Source of the DNA: Herpetosiphon sp042688385 | GTDB lineage: Bacteria > Chloroflexota > Chloroflexia > Chloroflexales > Herpetosiphonaceae | Length of the DNA stretch: 64,000 nt | Direction: 5' to 3' | NCBI RefSeq assembly: GCF_042688385.1 | Contig: NZ_JBHUPY010000010.1 | Coordinates: 1-64,000, forward strand | Shown: one piece after another, positions 42,332 to 51,337 of the stretch | How positions within the stretch are numbered: position 1 is the stretch's first letter | Layout of the letters: every line of letters starts with the position of its first letter | The notes under the pieces: generated by a model | Databases searched by the model: none | What the model was told of the DNA's origin: nothing | What the model saw: only the letters and a program-made list of their open reading frames with translations | Program-made: the position numbers and the translations under genes

Positions 42332-44440
42332 ATGACTGAAATGCACGAATTTAGTCAACAGCCATTAGTCTTGATCGTCGATGATCAATCTTCAAATCGG
42401 TCAATTGTGCGGCGCTATGTTGAAGCGGCGGGCTACCTCGCTGCTGAGGCTGAGCATGGAATGGCGGCGTTGGAGTTTGTGCGCCAAACGCCGCCCGATG
42501 CCATTTTGCTCGATATTTTTATGCCTGGCATTGATGGGATTGAAGTGCTGAAGACGATTCGTGCCCAACGTGACCATCATTATATTCCGGTGATCGTGGT
42601 GACGGCAGCGGCAGAGTTGGCGGTGCGCCAACAAGCCTATTTCGAGGGCGCAGACGATTTTCTGCTCAAGCCCGTTGATTCGGCAACCTTGCGCGCGCGT
42701 TTACGGGCGGCAATTCGGCTTAAACATGTGCTTTCGCGGGTCGAGGCCGAGCGCGAACGTTTTGCCTTGATTGCCGATATAACTCGCGATATAACCCGCA
42801 GCGAGTCGATTTCGGGCATGTTGGCCCATGTGGTCGAGGTGAGCAGCAAAGCCTTGCACGCCGACCATGGCAATCTATTTTTATTGCACGATGTTGCTGA
42901 TGTAGAAATTCTGACCACCGATGATGGCGTTGCGCACAACCTTGAGCGGGTCAAGCGGGTTGTCAAAGAAGGTGCGGCAGGCTATGCCTTGCGTAGCCGC
43001 GAAACAGTGCGCATTGCTGATGTGCGCGAAGATTCACGTTGGCTAGCGCTTGATCAATCGGCGGCCAACGTGCGTTCGGCCTTGATTGTGCCAATTGGCG
43101 ATGCGAGTGGGCCGTTGGGTGTTTTGGCGGTCTATCATAGCATCATTGATCATTTTAGTGCCGATGATCAGGTTTTGCTTGAACTGATAGCACATCAAAT
43201 TATTGGGCCAATTCGCCAAGCTCAAATGCGCGAACAACTAGCCCGCCAAACCCGCCAACTACAATTGGTCAATAATTTGGCTCAATCGCTAAGCGCCAAT
43301 TTGGATCTCGATTCGCTCTATCGCAGCATCGAGCAAGAGTTGCAGCAAATTATGGGGCCGGTTGCCATCGCTTGGTATTCGTATCGCAACGCGGTTATTG
43401 ATTTGGCCTATACCTCGCAACGCGATGCCTTCTGTATGCCCAACGATCAGCCAAGCCTGCATGTGCTGACCGAACTTGGTACAATTACCAAAGCGTATGC
43501 CTGCGTTTTAGGCACCGATAGCTTAGTGCCAATCACCCAGCAATTGCTTGATTCTGGTTATCAAGGCTGCGCCGCAGTGCCGTTGCATCATCAGGCTCGC
43601 TTGTTGGGGGTGCTCATTATTGCAATCAAAGATCGCCACATTACCAATGAAGAAGTGGCCTTATTAGAAATGGCTCGCCCGCATTTTGCTGTAGCATTGG
43701 CCAATGCCCAAACCGTTGCCGACCAAGCAGCCCGCCAAACCGAGCAAGCAGAATTGGGCTACTTGCGTAATATGGCGCAGCTGGCAGGCCAAATGGCGCA
43801 TCACTTCAACAATCTCTTGGCAGTGATTTTGGGCAATACCCAATTGGCCGAGCTTGATGCGGTTGATGAAGCCCAGCGTGAATTATTATCTGAGGTGGTC
43901 AAACATGTGCGTGGCGGCAAAGATATGGTTCAGCGCATTCATCTGCTCAAAGGAGCCAGCCGCAGCAATCCCGCGCCGTTCCCAATCGATCTGAGCGAAG
44001 CGTTGCCAAGCCTGATCGACCAAGCCTTGCAAGTTCATCACTCGGTTGAGGATTTGCGGCTAGAAATTCAGCCCAACTTGTATGTTCTGTTGCAAGAACG
44101 CGACTTGCTGACCCTGTGTATTGAGCTGATCAATAATGCCTTGGAATCTGGCTCAAGCCACGCAGGCATCGTGATTAAGGCCTATCAAACTGAGCATGCA
44201 ACGGTGTTGGCCTTCCGTGATGCTGGCCAAGGGATTCCTGCTGATGCCTTTGGCGATATTTGGCAGCCCTTCTGGACGACCCACGGCCCACAACGCTTGG
44301 GCTTGGGCTTGCCAATTTGTGCAGCGGTAATGTGGCGCGCTTCCGGCTCGATCAGCTTGATTCCAAATGACCCTGAGCCTGGAGTCACCGCCCTGCTTCA
44401 GTTTCCTCTCTTGCCAAGCGAAGCCATGAATTTGACCTAA
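42332..44440 (+). CDS. Receiver-GAF-histidine kinase hybrid protein
   Basis: A 702-residue soluble signalling protein. An N-terminal receiver domain (about 10-130) has VDDQ, the phospho-acceptor Asp in ILLDIFMPGIDG (about residue 60) and LLKPVD. Two GAF-like domains follow (about 150-310 and 320-460). The kinase part has the H-box MAHHFNNLLAVI (about 489), the N-box INNALESG, the G1 box FRDAGQGIP, and GLGLPICAAV. There are no membrane helices, so it senses a cytoplasmic signal and may be driven by an upstream kinase through its receiver. It lies 17 bases downstream of polA, which might link it to stress or repair, but this is a guess. Confidence 0.9.
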   Translation: MTEMHEFSQQPLVLIVDDQSSNRSIVRRYVEAAGYLAAEAEHGMAALEFVRQTPPDAILLDIFMPGIDGIEVLKTIRAQRDHHYIPVIVVTAAAELAVRQQAYFEGADDFLLKPVDSATLRARLRAAIRLKHVLSRVEAERERFALIADITRDITRSESISGMLAHVVEVSSKALHADHGNLFLLHDVADVEILTTDDGVAHNLERVKRVVKEGAAGYALRSRETVRIADVREDSRWLALDQSAANVRSALIVPIGDASGPLGVLAVYHSIIDHFSADDQVLLELIAHQIIGPIRQAQMREQLARQTRQLQLVNNLAQSLSANLDLDSLYRSIEQELQQIMGPVAIAWYSYRNAVIDLAYTSQRDAFCMPNDQPSLHVLTELGTITKAYACVLGTDSLVPITQQLLDSGYQGCAAVPLHHQARLLGVLIIAIKDRHITNEEVALLEMARPHFAVALANAQTVADQAARQTEQAELGYLRNMAQLAGQMAHHFNNLLAVILGNTQLAELDAVDEAQRELLSEVVKHVRGGKDMVQRIHLLKGASRSNPAPFPIDLSEALPSLIDQALQVHHSVEDLRLEIQPNLYVLLQERDLLTLCIELINNALESGSSHAGIVIKAYQTEHATVLAFRDAGQGIPADAFGDIWQPFWTTHGPQRLGLGLPICAAVMWRASGSISLIPNDPEPGVTALLQFPLLPSEAMNLT

Positions 44441-44481
44441 CTTAGCATCATTTTGCACTATCAGAACCTTGGGGGCTGCGG

Positions 44482-44487
44482 TATAAT
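44482..44487 (+). promoter_or_regulatory. Candidate -10 box of the DUF4129/MoxR/DUF58 operon
   Basis: A perfect TATAAT lies 55 bases before the GTG start at 44543. No good -35 hexamer is found at 16-18 bases; TTGCAC is 23 bases away. Confidence 0.4.
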
Positions 44488-44542
44488 ACATCCTAGCGGT
44501 AGCATTTTCGCCGCTCCCATGGTGTTTAAGCAGAGGGTTCTT

Positions 44543-45457
44543 GTGCAGCAGTCTCCATCATCAACTCCCACACCAATGCCATTATTTACGTTAATTCGCG
44601 GAGCACTCAACCTGCTTCGGCGCTATTCGAGCTTATTTATGGGCTTGGCCGCGCTCCAAGTCGTGCCCTTACTGATTGGAACGCTCTGGATGCAAGCCAA
44701 CGGGGTAGAAGCTCGGGCTACATCACAGTTGAACGTTATTATGGGCGAAATGACGCGGCGGGTTGAAAATAACCAAATGGGCGATGGCACGTGGGTATTA
44801 GAGTATCCACGGGCTGATATTGCGCCCTATATTTGGGGTTTGTTAGGGGTTGGCTTTTTTTCAATTTTCATTATGCGCAACGTGGCGATGGCGGCGAGTG
44901 TGATCGCAGTTGGCGAACATTATCGCCAAGCCAAGCCCCGTTGGCTCAACGTCGTGTTAGGCAGTTTACGCCACTTGCCTTCGCTGTTTGCATGGGGCTG
45001 TCTGTGCGTTTTAGCCCTCTTTATCTTGCTGTTTTTTGCTCTTGCTCAGCTGCCTGGCCTCGTTTTAGGCTTGGGCTTGCTGTGGTTTTTTGGGGTTCGC
45101 CTGAGCCTTGTGCCACAAATTATTGTGGCTGAGCGGATTAATGTGTTTCGAGCCATCCATCACTCGTGGGTTTTAACGCGGGGCGCGTTTGGCCGCATTA
45201 GTAATATTTGGATCACCTTGGTGGTGCTTTTAGGCGTTCTCGCCAGCTATGTGACCACAATTATCAGTGCGATTGCGATGGCGCTCTTTGGCGAAACCAG
45301 TGCGCTGGCGATTGCGCTGACCCAAGGCTTATCAACAGTTACTTCGATTATGACCTTACCGATGGCCTATATTGGCTTTACCTTGCTGTATTATGATCAA
45401 ATCCGCTTGGCGTATGCTGGAGTGCCAAGCAACCCAAGCCTGAATGTGCAACAATAA
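44543..45457 (+). CDS. Integral membrane protein, first gene of MoxR/DUF58 operon
   Basis: A 304-residue protein with about five to six hydrophobic segments (for example LFMGLAALQVVPLLIGTLW, YIWGLLGVGFFSIFIM, LPGLVLGLGLLWFFGVRLSL). The loop HHSWVLTRGAFGRISNIWIT resembles proteins of the glycerophosphodiester-phosphodiesterase membrane-domain type, but there is no catalytic domain. GTG 44543 is chosen because AGAGGG lies five bases upstream; ATG 44519 and ATG 44576 are alternatives. The DUF4129 gene follows by 22 bases, which places it in the operon and suggests a structural or transport role in the same envelope process. Confidence 0.7.
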   Translation: MQQSPSSTPTPMPLFTLIRGALNLLRRYSSLFMGLAALQVVPLLIGTLWMQANGVEARATSQLNVIMGEMTRRVENNQMGDGTWVLEYPRADIAPYIWGLLGVGFFSIFIMRNVAMAASVIAVGEHYRQAKPRWLNVVLGSLRHLPSLFAWGCLCVLALFILLFFALAQLPGLVLGLGLLWFFGVRLSLVPQIIVAERINVFRAIHHSWVLTRGAFGRISNIWITLVVLLGVLASYVTTIISAIAMALFGETSALAIALTQGLSTVTSIMTLPMAYIGFTLLYYDQIRLAYAGVPSNPSLNVQQ

Positions 45458-45479
45458 ATAGCCTAATTGAGAGGTTGAG

Positions 45480-46382
45480 ATGTATCGAATGTGGCGAATG
45501 TTAGCTTGTTTGTTGCTCGTGAGCGGGGTTTTGGCCCAGCCCTTGATTGCCCAAGCCCAAGCGCCTGAGGTTGTTAGCGTCAACGAATATACCCAATTGC
45601 TGCGCGAAGCCTTTACCGCAGCCCAACGCACTGATGAAATTGGGCTGCGCGAAGCTAGCGACAAAATCGTTGCGCTGAAGCATATTCGCACGCGCAGCGA
45701 AGATTTGATTGAAGTTAATCATCAATGGCTCAAGGATGCTTTGGCGAGCACAACGCCAAATTTGTCAATTATCCGCGATCGCTTAGCAGCGATGCTCGAA
45801 GCCTTGACCGCTGGGCGCGAATCTGTCCCCCAAGACCTCGAAACCTTACAAGTTATTTTGAATACCGACCCATTTAATAAACTCAAGCCCCAAGACGCAG
45901 CAACACCACCTGATTTTAGCTTTCTGCGCTGGCTGTTTAGTGAAGGCCTAACCTCGTGCTTTACCGTGATTGCAGTGGTGTTTGTGCTGGGGCTAATTCT
46001 GTATATTGCCAGAACCGTCCAACGCAGTAATGTCAAGATTGCCCGCCGCAAAGCCCCAGCTGAAGAGCAAAAATTAACCAGTGTCCAGGCCATTGAACGC
46101 GCCGATAAAGTCGCCGCCGAAGAAGCCAATTTTCGCGATGCAGTGCGCTATTTGTATCTTTCAACCTTGTTATGGCTGGAGGAACGCGGCATGTTGCGCT
46201 ACGACCGTACCTTGACCAACCGCGAAGTTTTGGCAGCAGTGCCCAGCAACACGCCGTTGCATCAGCGCCTAGCCCCCGTGATTCAGACCTTCGATCGGGT
46301 CTGGTATGGGATTGCCGAGGTTGATCAAACAACCTTTGATCACTATCGCCAACAAGTGACAAGCCTGCGCGAGGTACGCTAA
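45480..46382 (+). CDS. DUF4129 domain membrane protein
   Basis: A 300-residue protein with a signal peptide (cleavage likely after AQAQA, about residue 27), an external helical region, one membrane helix (about 160-182, SCFTVIAVVFVLGLILYIA), and a cytoplasmic DUF4129 domain (about 210-298). The latter has YLYLSTLLWLEERGMLRYDRTLTNRE and ends with FDRVWYG, both typical. DUF4129 proteins regularly accompany MoxR ATPase and DUF58 genes, as here. Their function is not established; roles in envelope maintenance or transglutaminase systems are suggested. One base separates its stop from the next start. Confidence 0.88.
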   Translation: MYRMWRMLACLLLVSGVLAQPLIAQAQAPEVVSVNEYTQLLREAFTAAQRTDEIGLREASDKIVALKHIRTRSEDLIEVNHQWLKDALASTTPNLSIIRDRLAAMLEALTAGRESVPQDLETLQVILNTDPFNKLKPQDAATPPDFSFLRWLFSEGLTSCFTVIAVVFVLGLILYIARTVQRSNVKIARRKAPAEEQKLTSVQAIERADKVAAEEANFRDAVRYLYLSTLLWLEERGMLRYDRTLTNREVLAAVPSNTPLHQRLAPVIQTFDRVWYGIAEVDQTTFDHYRQQVTSLREVR

Positions 46383-46383
46383 G

Positions 46384-47550
46384 ATGAGTAGTAAAGTTAA
46401 AACCATTGCAATTGTTGTTGCCATTATCGCGCTGGTGTTTTTTTTGGTCAGCTCGCTCGATTTGCAAACCAATAATAGCGAAGCTGGCTCGATTTACAAT
46501 GAAAGTGCCCTTGGCGCGGCGGCCCTGCCACTCTGGTTTGGCAAAATTGGCTATCAAACTGAGTCCTACGAATATCGCCGTTTTGATGACCTTGATCAAG
46601 AAATCAATGTTATGATCTCGCTGCCGTCGAAAAACTTCAATGGTTGGCAAGTTGCTGAGATTGATGCAGTTTTGCGTTGGGTCGAAGAAACGGGCGCGAC
46701 GTTGATTATCGTCGATGATAAAGAAAATGGCATCTTCACGCGCTTAGACTTGACCGTTAAACCTAATGAGGACCTGAATCCAGTTACAACTGCCAAACCC
46801 AGCCACGGCTTGGTCAATCCTGATGTTACCAGCCTCGAAGAGTATCACACAATGACCTACTTTGAGCGAACCCGCCAAAATAGCCAAGTGATTGTCGGCA
46901 CGGAGCAGCAGCCAACTTTGCTCGGTATTAGCCGTGGCAGCGGCATGATTTACGCTTCAACCAATGTTGATATTTTTACCAATATTGGCTTGTTTCGTGA
47001 AAGCAATGCGCGCCTGATTTTGAATATGGTTAATCGCACACCAGCAGGTGGCATGATTGCCTTCGATGAAGTGCATCATGGCCGCGCTTTGCCGCCAAAA
47101 GCTGCGCCAGTTCCCGCCAAACCCTACTCGCCATTAGTTGCAGCAATGCTGTATAGTGCGATTGTTGTGGGGCTGTGGGCGTTATTATCAGGCCGTCGCT
47201 TTGGCCAAATTGTGCCCAGCAAAATCGATTTGATGCAGCGCAATAGCAGCGAATATGTGCAATCGATGGCCAATCTGTTTCAACGGGGCCGCCAAGCTGA
47301 ACATATGCAGGCTCACTATAAAACCTACCTCAAACGCCGAATTGCCAAGCCCTATGGAATTAATCCAAAGCTTGATGATCAACAGTTTATTAACGAAGTT
47401 CAACGCTATTCCGAGACAATTGATCGCAATCACCTTGCCAATTTGCTCAACCATCTAAGCCAACCTAAACCGAGCGAAGCCAATATCTTGGCCTTGGTCA
47501 GCGATATTGATCGCTTTATTCAAACATGGGAACAACAAGGTCGGGTTTAA
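46384..47550 (+). CDS. DUF4350 domain membrane protein
   Basis: A 388-residue protein with an N-terminal membrane helix (about 6-24) and a DUF4350 domain outside (about 30-230) with AALPLWFGKIGYQT, the strand ATLIIVDD and MIAFDEVHHG. A second helix (about 250-270, LVAAMLYSAIVVGLWALLSG) is followed by a cytoplasmic tail. DUF4350 proteins have a GATase-like or unknown fold and occur in the same gene order with DUF4129, MoxR and DUF58. The gene begins one base after the previous stop, so translation is coupled. Confidence 0.87.
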   Translation: MSSKVKTIAIVVAIIALVFFLVSSLDLQTNNSEAGSIYNESALGAAALPLWFGKIGYQTESYEYRRFDDLDQEINVMISLPSKNFNGWQVAEIDAVLRWVEETGATLIIVDDKENGIFTRLDLTVKPNEDLNPVTTAKPSHGLVNPDVTSLEEYHTMTYFERTRQNSQVIVGTEQQPTLLGISRGSGMIYASTNVDIFTNIGLFRESNARLILNMVNRTPAGGMIAFDEVHHGRALPPKAAPVPAKPYSPLVAAMLYSAIVVGLWALLSGRRFGQIVPSKIDLMQRNSSEYVQSMANLFQRGRQAEHMQAHYKTYLKRRIAKPYGINPKLDDQQFINEVQRYSETIDRNHLANLLNHLSQPKPSEANILALVSDIDRFIQTWEQQGRV

Positions 47551-47615
47551 GCACGCTCTTTTTGCCTAGGCTACGGGCATCGTGCGGTGCTCGTGAGAAC
47601 GATATTGGAGGATCA

Positions 47616-48563
47616 ATGCTGGTTAAACAAGTTGCCGAATATATGCGCCACGAGGCGAGTAAAGTTATTGTTGGCCAAGAGGAAACCTGGACGCAACTCG
47701 TGGTTGCCTTGCTAAGCGGCGGCCACGTTTTGCTCGAAGGTGTGCCTGGCACCGCCAAAACCTTGATGGCCAAAACCTTGGCCCATTTGGTGCAAGCCGA
47801 GTTTAAGCGGGTGCAATTTACCCCCGACTTGATGCCCTCGGATGTGATGGGCACCAGCGTCTATGAGATGCAAACCAGCCAGTTTCGCTTGCGCAAAGGC
47901 CCAATTTTTACCCAAATTTTGTTGGGCGACGAAATTAACCGCGCTCCTGCCAAAACCCAAGCTGCCCTGCTCGAAGCCATGGAAGAGCAACAAGTCACAA
48001 TCGATGGCGAGACGATGCCCTTGCCACAGCCATTTTTCGTGATTGCCACCCAAAACCCAATGGAATACGAAGGCACCTACCCTTTGCCCGAAGCCCAACT
48101 CGACCGCTTTTTGTTCAAGGTCTTAGTTGGCTATAGCCCACCAGAGGTTGAGTTTGAGGTGCTGCGCCGCTATAACCAAGGCTTTAATGCCCGCAATTTG
48201 AGCAACGTCAATTTGCAACAAACTGTCACGCCCGAAACGATTATGCGCTGTCGCGATGAAATTGGGCGCTTGCGAGTTGAAGATGGCGTGATCAACTATA
48301 TCAATGCAATTGCCCAAGAATCGCGCCGCTCGCCAGATTTGGTGCTGGGCGGCTCGCCACGCGCCTCGATTGCCTTGCTCCTGACCGCCAAAACCTATGC
48401 GGCAATGCAAGGCCGCGAGTATGTTGTGCCCGATGATGTGAAGTTCTTGGCGCGTCCAGTCTATCGCCATCGAATTATTCTCAAACCAGAGGCAGAGATT
48501 GAAGGGTTAACCCCAGATACCGCCATGACCCGGATTTTGGGGCGTATTGAGGTTCCTCGCTGA
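47616..48563 (+). CDS. MoxR-family AAA+ ATPase
   Basis: A 315-residue chaperone-like ATPase. Walker A is GVPGTAKT (about 44-51), Walker B is LLGDEINRAP (about 105-114), sensor 1 is VIATQNP, and the LPEAQLDRFLFK block is the MoxR hallmark. The C-terminal lid has GGSPRASIALL. MoxR proteins help the folding or activation of partner complexes and often act with DUF58 (VWA-like) proteins, whose gene overlaps its stop. ATG 47616 is preceded by TTGGAGGATCA. The longer open frame starts inside the DUF4350 gene and is rejected. Confidence 0.94.
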   Translation: MLVKQVAEYMRHEASKVIVGQEETWTQLVVALLSGGHVLLEGVPGTAKTLMAKTLAHLVQAEFKRVQFTPDLMPSDVMGTSVYEMQTSQFRLRKGPIFTQILLGDEINRAPAKTQAALLEAMEEQQVTIDGETMPLPQPFFVIATQNPMEYEGTYPLPEAQLDRFLFKVLVGYSPPEVEFEVLRRYNQGFNARNLSNVNLQQTVTPETIMRCRDEIGRLRVEDGVINYINAIAQESRRSPDLVLGGSPRASIALLLTAKTYAAMQGREYVVPDDVKFLARPVYRHRIILKPEAEIEGLTPDTAMTRILGRIEVPR

Positions 48564-49873
48564 TGATTCCATCGCGCCGTTTATTAGGAATTCTGCTCGC
48601 AGGCCTAGTTCCGGTGGTCATCGGGGCCGAAAACCCCGATTTCCGCTGGACAATCTGGGTCTATGTGCTGTTACTGATTGGCTTTGTGGCCGTCGATTGG
48701 TTTATCACGCCCAAGCCAACATTATTGGAAGTGGCGCGCATCAACGAACCAAAGCTTTCGATTGGCGAACAAAACCTGATTACACTGGCCGTGCATAACC
48801 AAAGCCAACGCACCCTCGATTTGCAAATTCGCGATGAATTTCCGGTGGAGTTTCCCAGCGATGCGCTGATTCTCAAAACCAAGGTCGAGCCAGAGAGCGT
48901 CCAAGAAGTCAGCTATCATGTGCGGCCACTGCGGCGCGGCGATTATCGCTTTGGCAATATCAACCTGCGCTACACCAGCACCCTGGGCACGTTTTTGCGC
49001 CAATCAAAAATCGCCTTCGACGAATTGGTGAAGGTCTATCCAAACGTGCTTGATGTGCGCAAATACGATATGCTGGCCCGCAAAGGTATGTTGTTTGAGC
49101 TTGGCTTGCGCACAGCGCGGGTTTTTGGCTCGGGCACCGAGTTTGAGCGGCTACGCGAATACACGCCCGATGATGAATTTCGCTCGATTAACTGGAAGGC
49201 CAGCGCCCGTCGCAATAAGTTGATTGCCGCCGAATACGAAACTGAGCGCTCGCAATATGTGGTTTCGGTCATCGATACCGGTCGCTTGATGCGCCCAACG
49301 ATCAACGATATTGCCAAGCTGGATTATGCGATTAACGCCGCCTTGATGCTCGGCTATGTGGCGATGCTCAAGGGCGATCATATTGGCATGCTTTCGTTTG
49401 CCGACCATGTGGGGCGTTTTTTGCAGCCACGACGGGGCAAGGCCCAGTTTTATCAAATGTTGGAGATGCTGTATAACTTGCCATCACAGCCAGTCGAGGC
49501 CGATTATGGCCGCGCTATCTCCTACTTGGGTTTGAAGAACAAGCGGCGTTCGCTGGTGGTCATTTTTACCGACCTCAGCACGATGGATACAGCCAAGCCC
49601 TTGATTCAACATATGGCGCGCTTGGCCAAAACCCACTTGGCCTTGTGTGTGGTGATGAGCGACCCCAACTTAGTTGGCTATGTTGGTAAATCAACCCAAA
49701 ATTCGACCGATGTCTATGAGCGAGCGGTGGCCGAAATGGTGCTCGATGAACGCCGCGTCGTGCTCGACACGCTGAACCAAGCTGGTGTACACACCATCGA
49801 TGTGCCAGCGAATAAACTCACAGTTTCGGTCATTAATAAATATCTGGAGTTCAAAGGTCGGGGATTAATTTAA
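48563..49873 (+). CDS. DUF58 domain protein (VWA-like partner of MoxR)
   Basis: A 436-residue protein with two N-terminal membrane helices (about 5-48), a beta-rich region, and a DUF58 domain (about 190-290) with GTEFERLREYTPDDEFRSI and NWKASAR, the family signature. A VWA-like part follows, including VSVIDTGRLM as the metal-site-like strand and VVIFTDLS. Its ATG overlaps the TGA of the MoxR gene, so the two are translated together; such pairs are taken as chaperone and substrate or adaptor. It is the last gene of the five-gene operon and is followed by a strong terminator. Confidence 0.93.
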   Translation: MIPSRRLLGILLAGLVPVVIGAENPDFRWTIWVYVLLLIGFVAVDWFITPKPTLLEVARINEPKLSIGEQNLITLAVHNQSQRTLDLQIRDEFPVEFPSDALILKTKVEPESVQEVSYHVRPLRRGDYRFGNINLRYTSTLGTFLRQSKIAFDELVKVYPNVLDVRKYDMLARKGMLFELGLRTARVFGSGTEFERLREYTPDDEFRSINWKASARRNKLIAAEYETERSQYVVSVIDTGRLMRPTINDIAKLDYAINAALMLGYVAMLKGDHIGMLSFADHVGRFLQPRRGKAQFYQMLEMLYNLPSQPVEADYGRAISYLGLKNKRRSLVVIFTDLSTMDTAKPLIQHMARLAKTHLALCVVMSDPNLVGYVGKSTQNSTDVYERAVAEMVLDERRVVLDTLNQAGVHTIDVPANKLTVSVINKYLEFKGRGLI

Positions 49874-49879
49874 CCGCCA

Positions 49880-49912
49880 ATCACGGGGCTACTTTGCCCC
49901 GTGATGTTTATT
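49880..49912. terminator. Intrinsic terminator after the MoxR/DUF58 operon
   Basis: A 10-bp stem ATCACGGGGC/GCCCCGTGAT (49880-49889 and 49896-49905) with loop TACTTT, followed by GTTTATTATTTT. It stands seven bases past the DUF58 stop and just beyond the end of the opposite small gene, so it may work both ways. Confidence 0.88.
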
Positions 49913-49915
49913 ATT

Positions 49916-50032
49916 TTAGATCAGAATCAGCACCAAAATAAACATGCTGATTACGCCTCCGAGGGCAATGCCGAGCGCGATGCCTGCTGCAATACTCATG
50001 ACACGGCGTAGTGGTGTGGTTGTGGCTTTCAC
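49916..50032 (-). CDS. 38-residue single-helix membrane peptide
   Basis: Starts at GTG 50032 with AGGAGG seven bases upstream, and reads M(V)KATTTPLRRVMSIAAGIA, then a Gly/Ala/Leu/Ile helix ending in LVLILI. A positively charged start and one hydrophobic helix without a tail suggest a small inner-membrane peptide. The exact ribosome site and the clean placement between genes argue that it is real despite the size. The longer open frame from 50134 overlaps the phosphoesterase gene and has no ribosome site. Function unknown; it might be a helper of an envelope complex or a regulator of a membrane protein. Confidence 0.6.
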   Translation of the reverse strand: MKATTTPLRRVMSIAAGIALGIALGGVISMFILVLILI

Positions 50033-50124
50033 CTGCAATCCTCCTAATTGGTTATGCCCTATGGCCCTAGGATACCACAGTTTGGCCGCTGGCTTGCTCA
50101 AAATCGGCTGATACTCATCTGAGG

Positions 50125-51018
50125 TTAAGCACATGCTAAGCTGAGCATCACAATCTCTGGCCGACAGCCAAAGCGCACTTGCGGCCAGCTACAGCCCAAG
50201 CCCCACGAGGTAAATTGCACTAGCGAACCAACATTATAACGATGGTCGGGGTAGCGCATGCCCAAATAGGGCAGCAGCAGCGCGCCTTTGACTGGCACCC
50301 GCACTTGACCACCATGGGCATGGCCAGAGAGCTGCAAATCGAAGCGATTGTAGCTAGCAGTGAAATCGGCGGTATCAGGCTCATGCACCAAGATAATTGC
50401 CGCATCGTTGCTTGGCAACTTACTTACCAAGCGATCAAGCACTGGCTTCATGGTGCGTGGGTCGTTGGGGCCAAGCGGGTTGGGCCAAAGATCGTCGTGG
50501 CCCGCCAGGTGTAATTTGCTGCTGCCACGGTTTAGGCTAATCGCCCGATTGGTCAGATCGTGAATGCCAGTTGAGCGCAGCACTTGGCGCACGGTTTCGC
50601 CATTGCCATCGCTCCAATAATCGTGGTTGCCCAACACGCCCACAACCCCGTCGGGCGCTTCGAGCAGCGCCAAGCCAACCGCCAAATCCTCTGCATAGCG
50701 GCTAGCATCATTAGTAATAAAATCACCCGAGATCGCAATCAAATCTGGTTTTTGGGCGTTGACCATGCGCACTGTGGTCAGCCAATGCTCACGAGTCATC
50801 AGCACATCGTCAATGTGAATATCGCTTAAATGGGCAATGCGATAGCCATCGTAGGCGCTGGCCAAGCGCGGCAAAACAATCGTTTCCTCATGGACACTCA
50901 GCCATTCAGCTTCGACATTGAAGCCATAGGCTGCTGCGCCCAGCGTGCCAGCGGTTGTGGCCAAGGTCGAATAGGCCATTATTTTCAGAAAACTGCGACG
51001 TGAAAGTGCTGCTGCCAT
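50125..51018 (-). CDS. Tat-exported metallophosphoesterase
   Basis: A 297-residue calcineurin-like phosphoesterase. The N terminus has a twin-arginine signal, SRRSFLKIM, with a hydrophobic segment to about residue 32. Metal-site motifs are in order: HLSDIHID, GDFIT, GNHDYW, LVHEPD and SGHAHGGQ. This set is that of the YkuE/YaeI group, which acts on phospholipid head groups or lipid-linked phosphoesters outside the membrane. ATG 51018 has AGGAGG five bases upstream. The first 14 bases of the gene and its ribosome site lie in a 52-bp sequence that is repeated exactly at 51338-51389. Confidence 0.92.
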   Translation of the reverse strand: MAAALSRRSFLKIMAYSTLATTAGTLGAAAYGFNVEAEWLSVHEETIVLPRLASAYDGYRIAHLSDIHIDDVLMTREHWLTTVRMVNAQKPDLIAISGDFITNDASRYAEDLAVGLALLEAPDGVVGVLGNHDYWSDGNGETVRQVLRSTGIHDLTNRAISLNRGSSKLHLAGHDDLWPNPLGPNDPRTMKPVLDRLVSKLPSNDAAIILVHEPDTADFTASYNRFDLQLSGHAHGGQVRVPVKGALLLPYLGMRYPDHRYNVGSLVQFTSWGLGCSWPQVRFGCRPEIVMLSLACA

Positions 51019-51056
51019 ACAAACCTCCTACTTCTGTTTAGTTCTACGACGTAGTT
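51005..51056. repeat. 52-bp perfect direct repeat, copy 1 (over the phosphoesterase start)
   Basis: Includes the first five codons of the phosphoesterase gene, its ribosome site, and 30 bases upstream with TTCTACGACGTAGTT. It is identical to 51338-51389 over all 52 bases. It is followed by TTGTACTGATTCAT, close to the terminal repeat of the complete MITE copies. Confidence 0.92.
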
Positions 51057-51072
51057 GTACTGATTCATAGAT

Positions 51073-51337
51073 CCCCTCACCCCCCAGCCTTTCAAGGGTA
51101 GGTTTTGAGCGATTGGTCGGTGGTGGAGCGTTCCCTCACCCCCCAGCCCCCTCTCCCACGAAAACGCGGGCGAGGGGGAGCACCCGTTTTTAACCACGCA
51201 GTGTGGCAGAACCACGGCGTTAAAGCCCCTCGCCCGCGTCATAGGAGCGAGCGAGCCATCGTTTTACTATGAATCACCAAGAAACCACAGAATTTAAGCC
51301 CCTCGCCCGCCACGTGGGAGAGGGGTTGGGGTGAGGG
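51073..51337 (+). repeat. Double-hairpin repeat cluster, copy G (rearranged)
   Basis: Holds a truncated left end (51073-51088), a nearly full left half and part of a right half (51133-51240), and a further right half (about 51290-51337), partly separated by non-repeat linkers. The cluster is enclosed by the 52-bp direct repeats and touches the second of them without a gap. This is the most rearranged copy in the window. The 434-base gap between the two flanking genes holds only these repeats. Confidence 0.75.

Noticed and set aside
44459..44487. Full promoter TTGCAC...TATAAT before the MoxR operon
   Set aside because: The spacing of 23 bases is too long for sigma70; only the -10 box is kept as a candidate.
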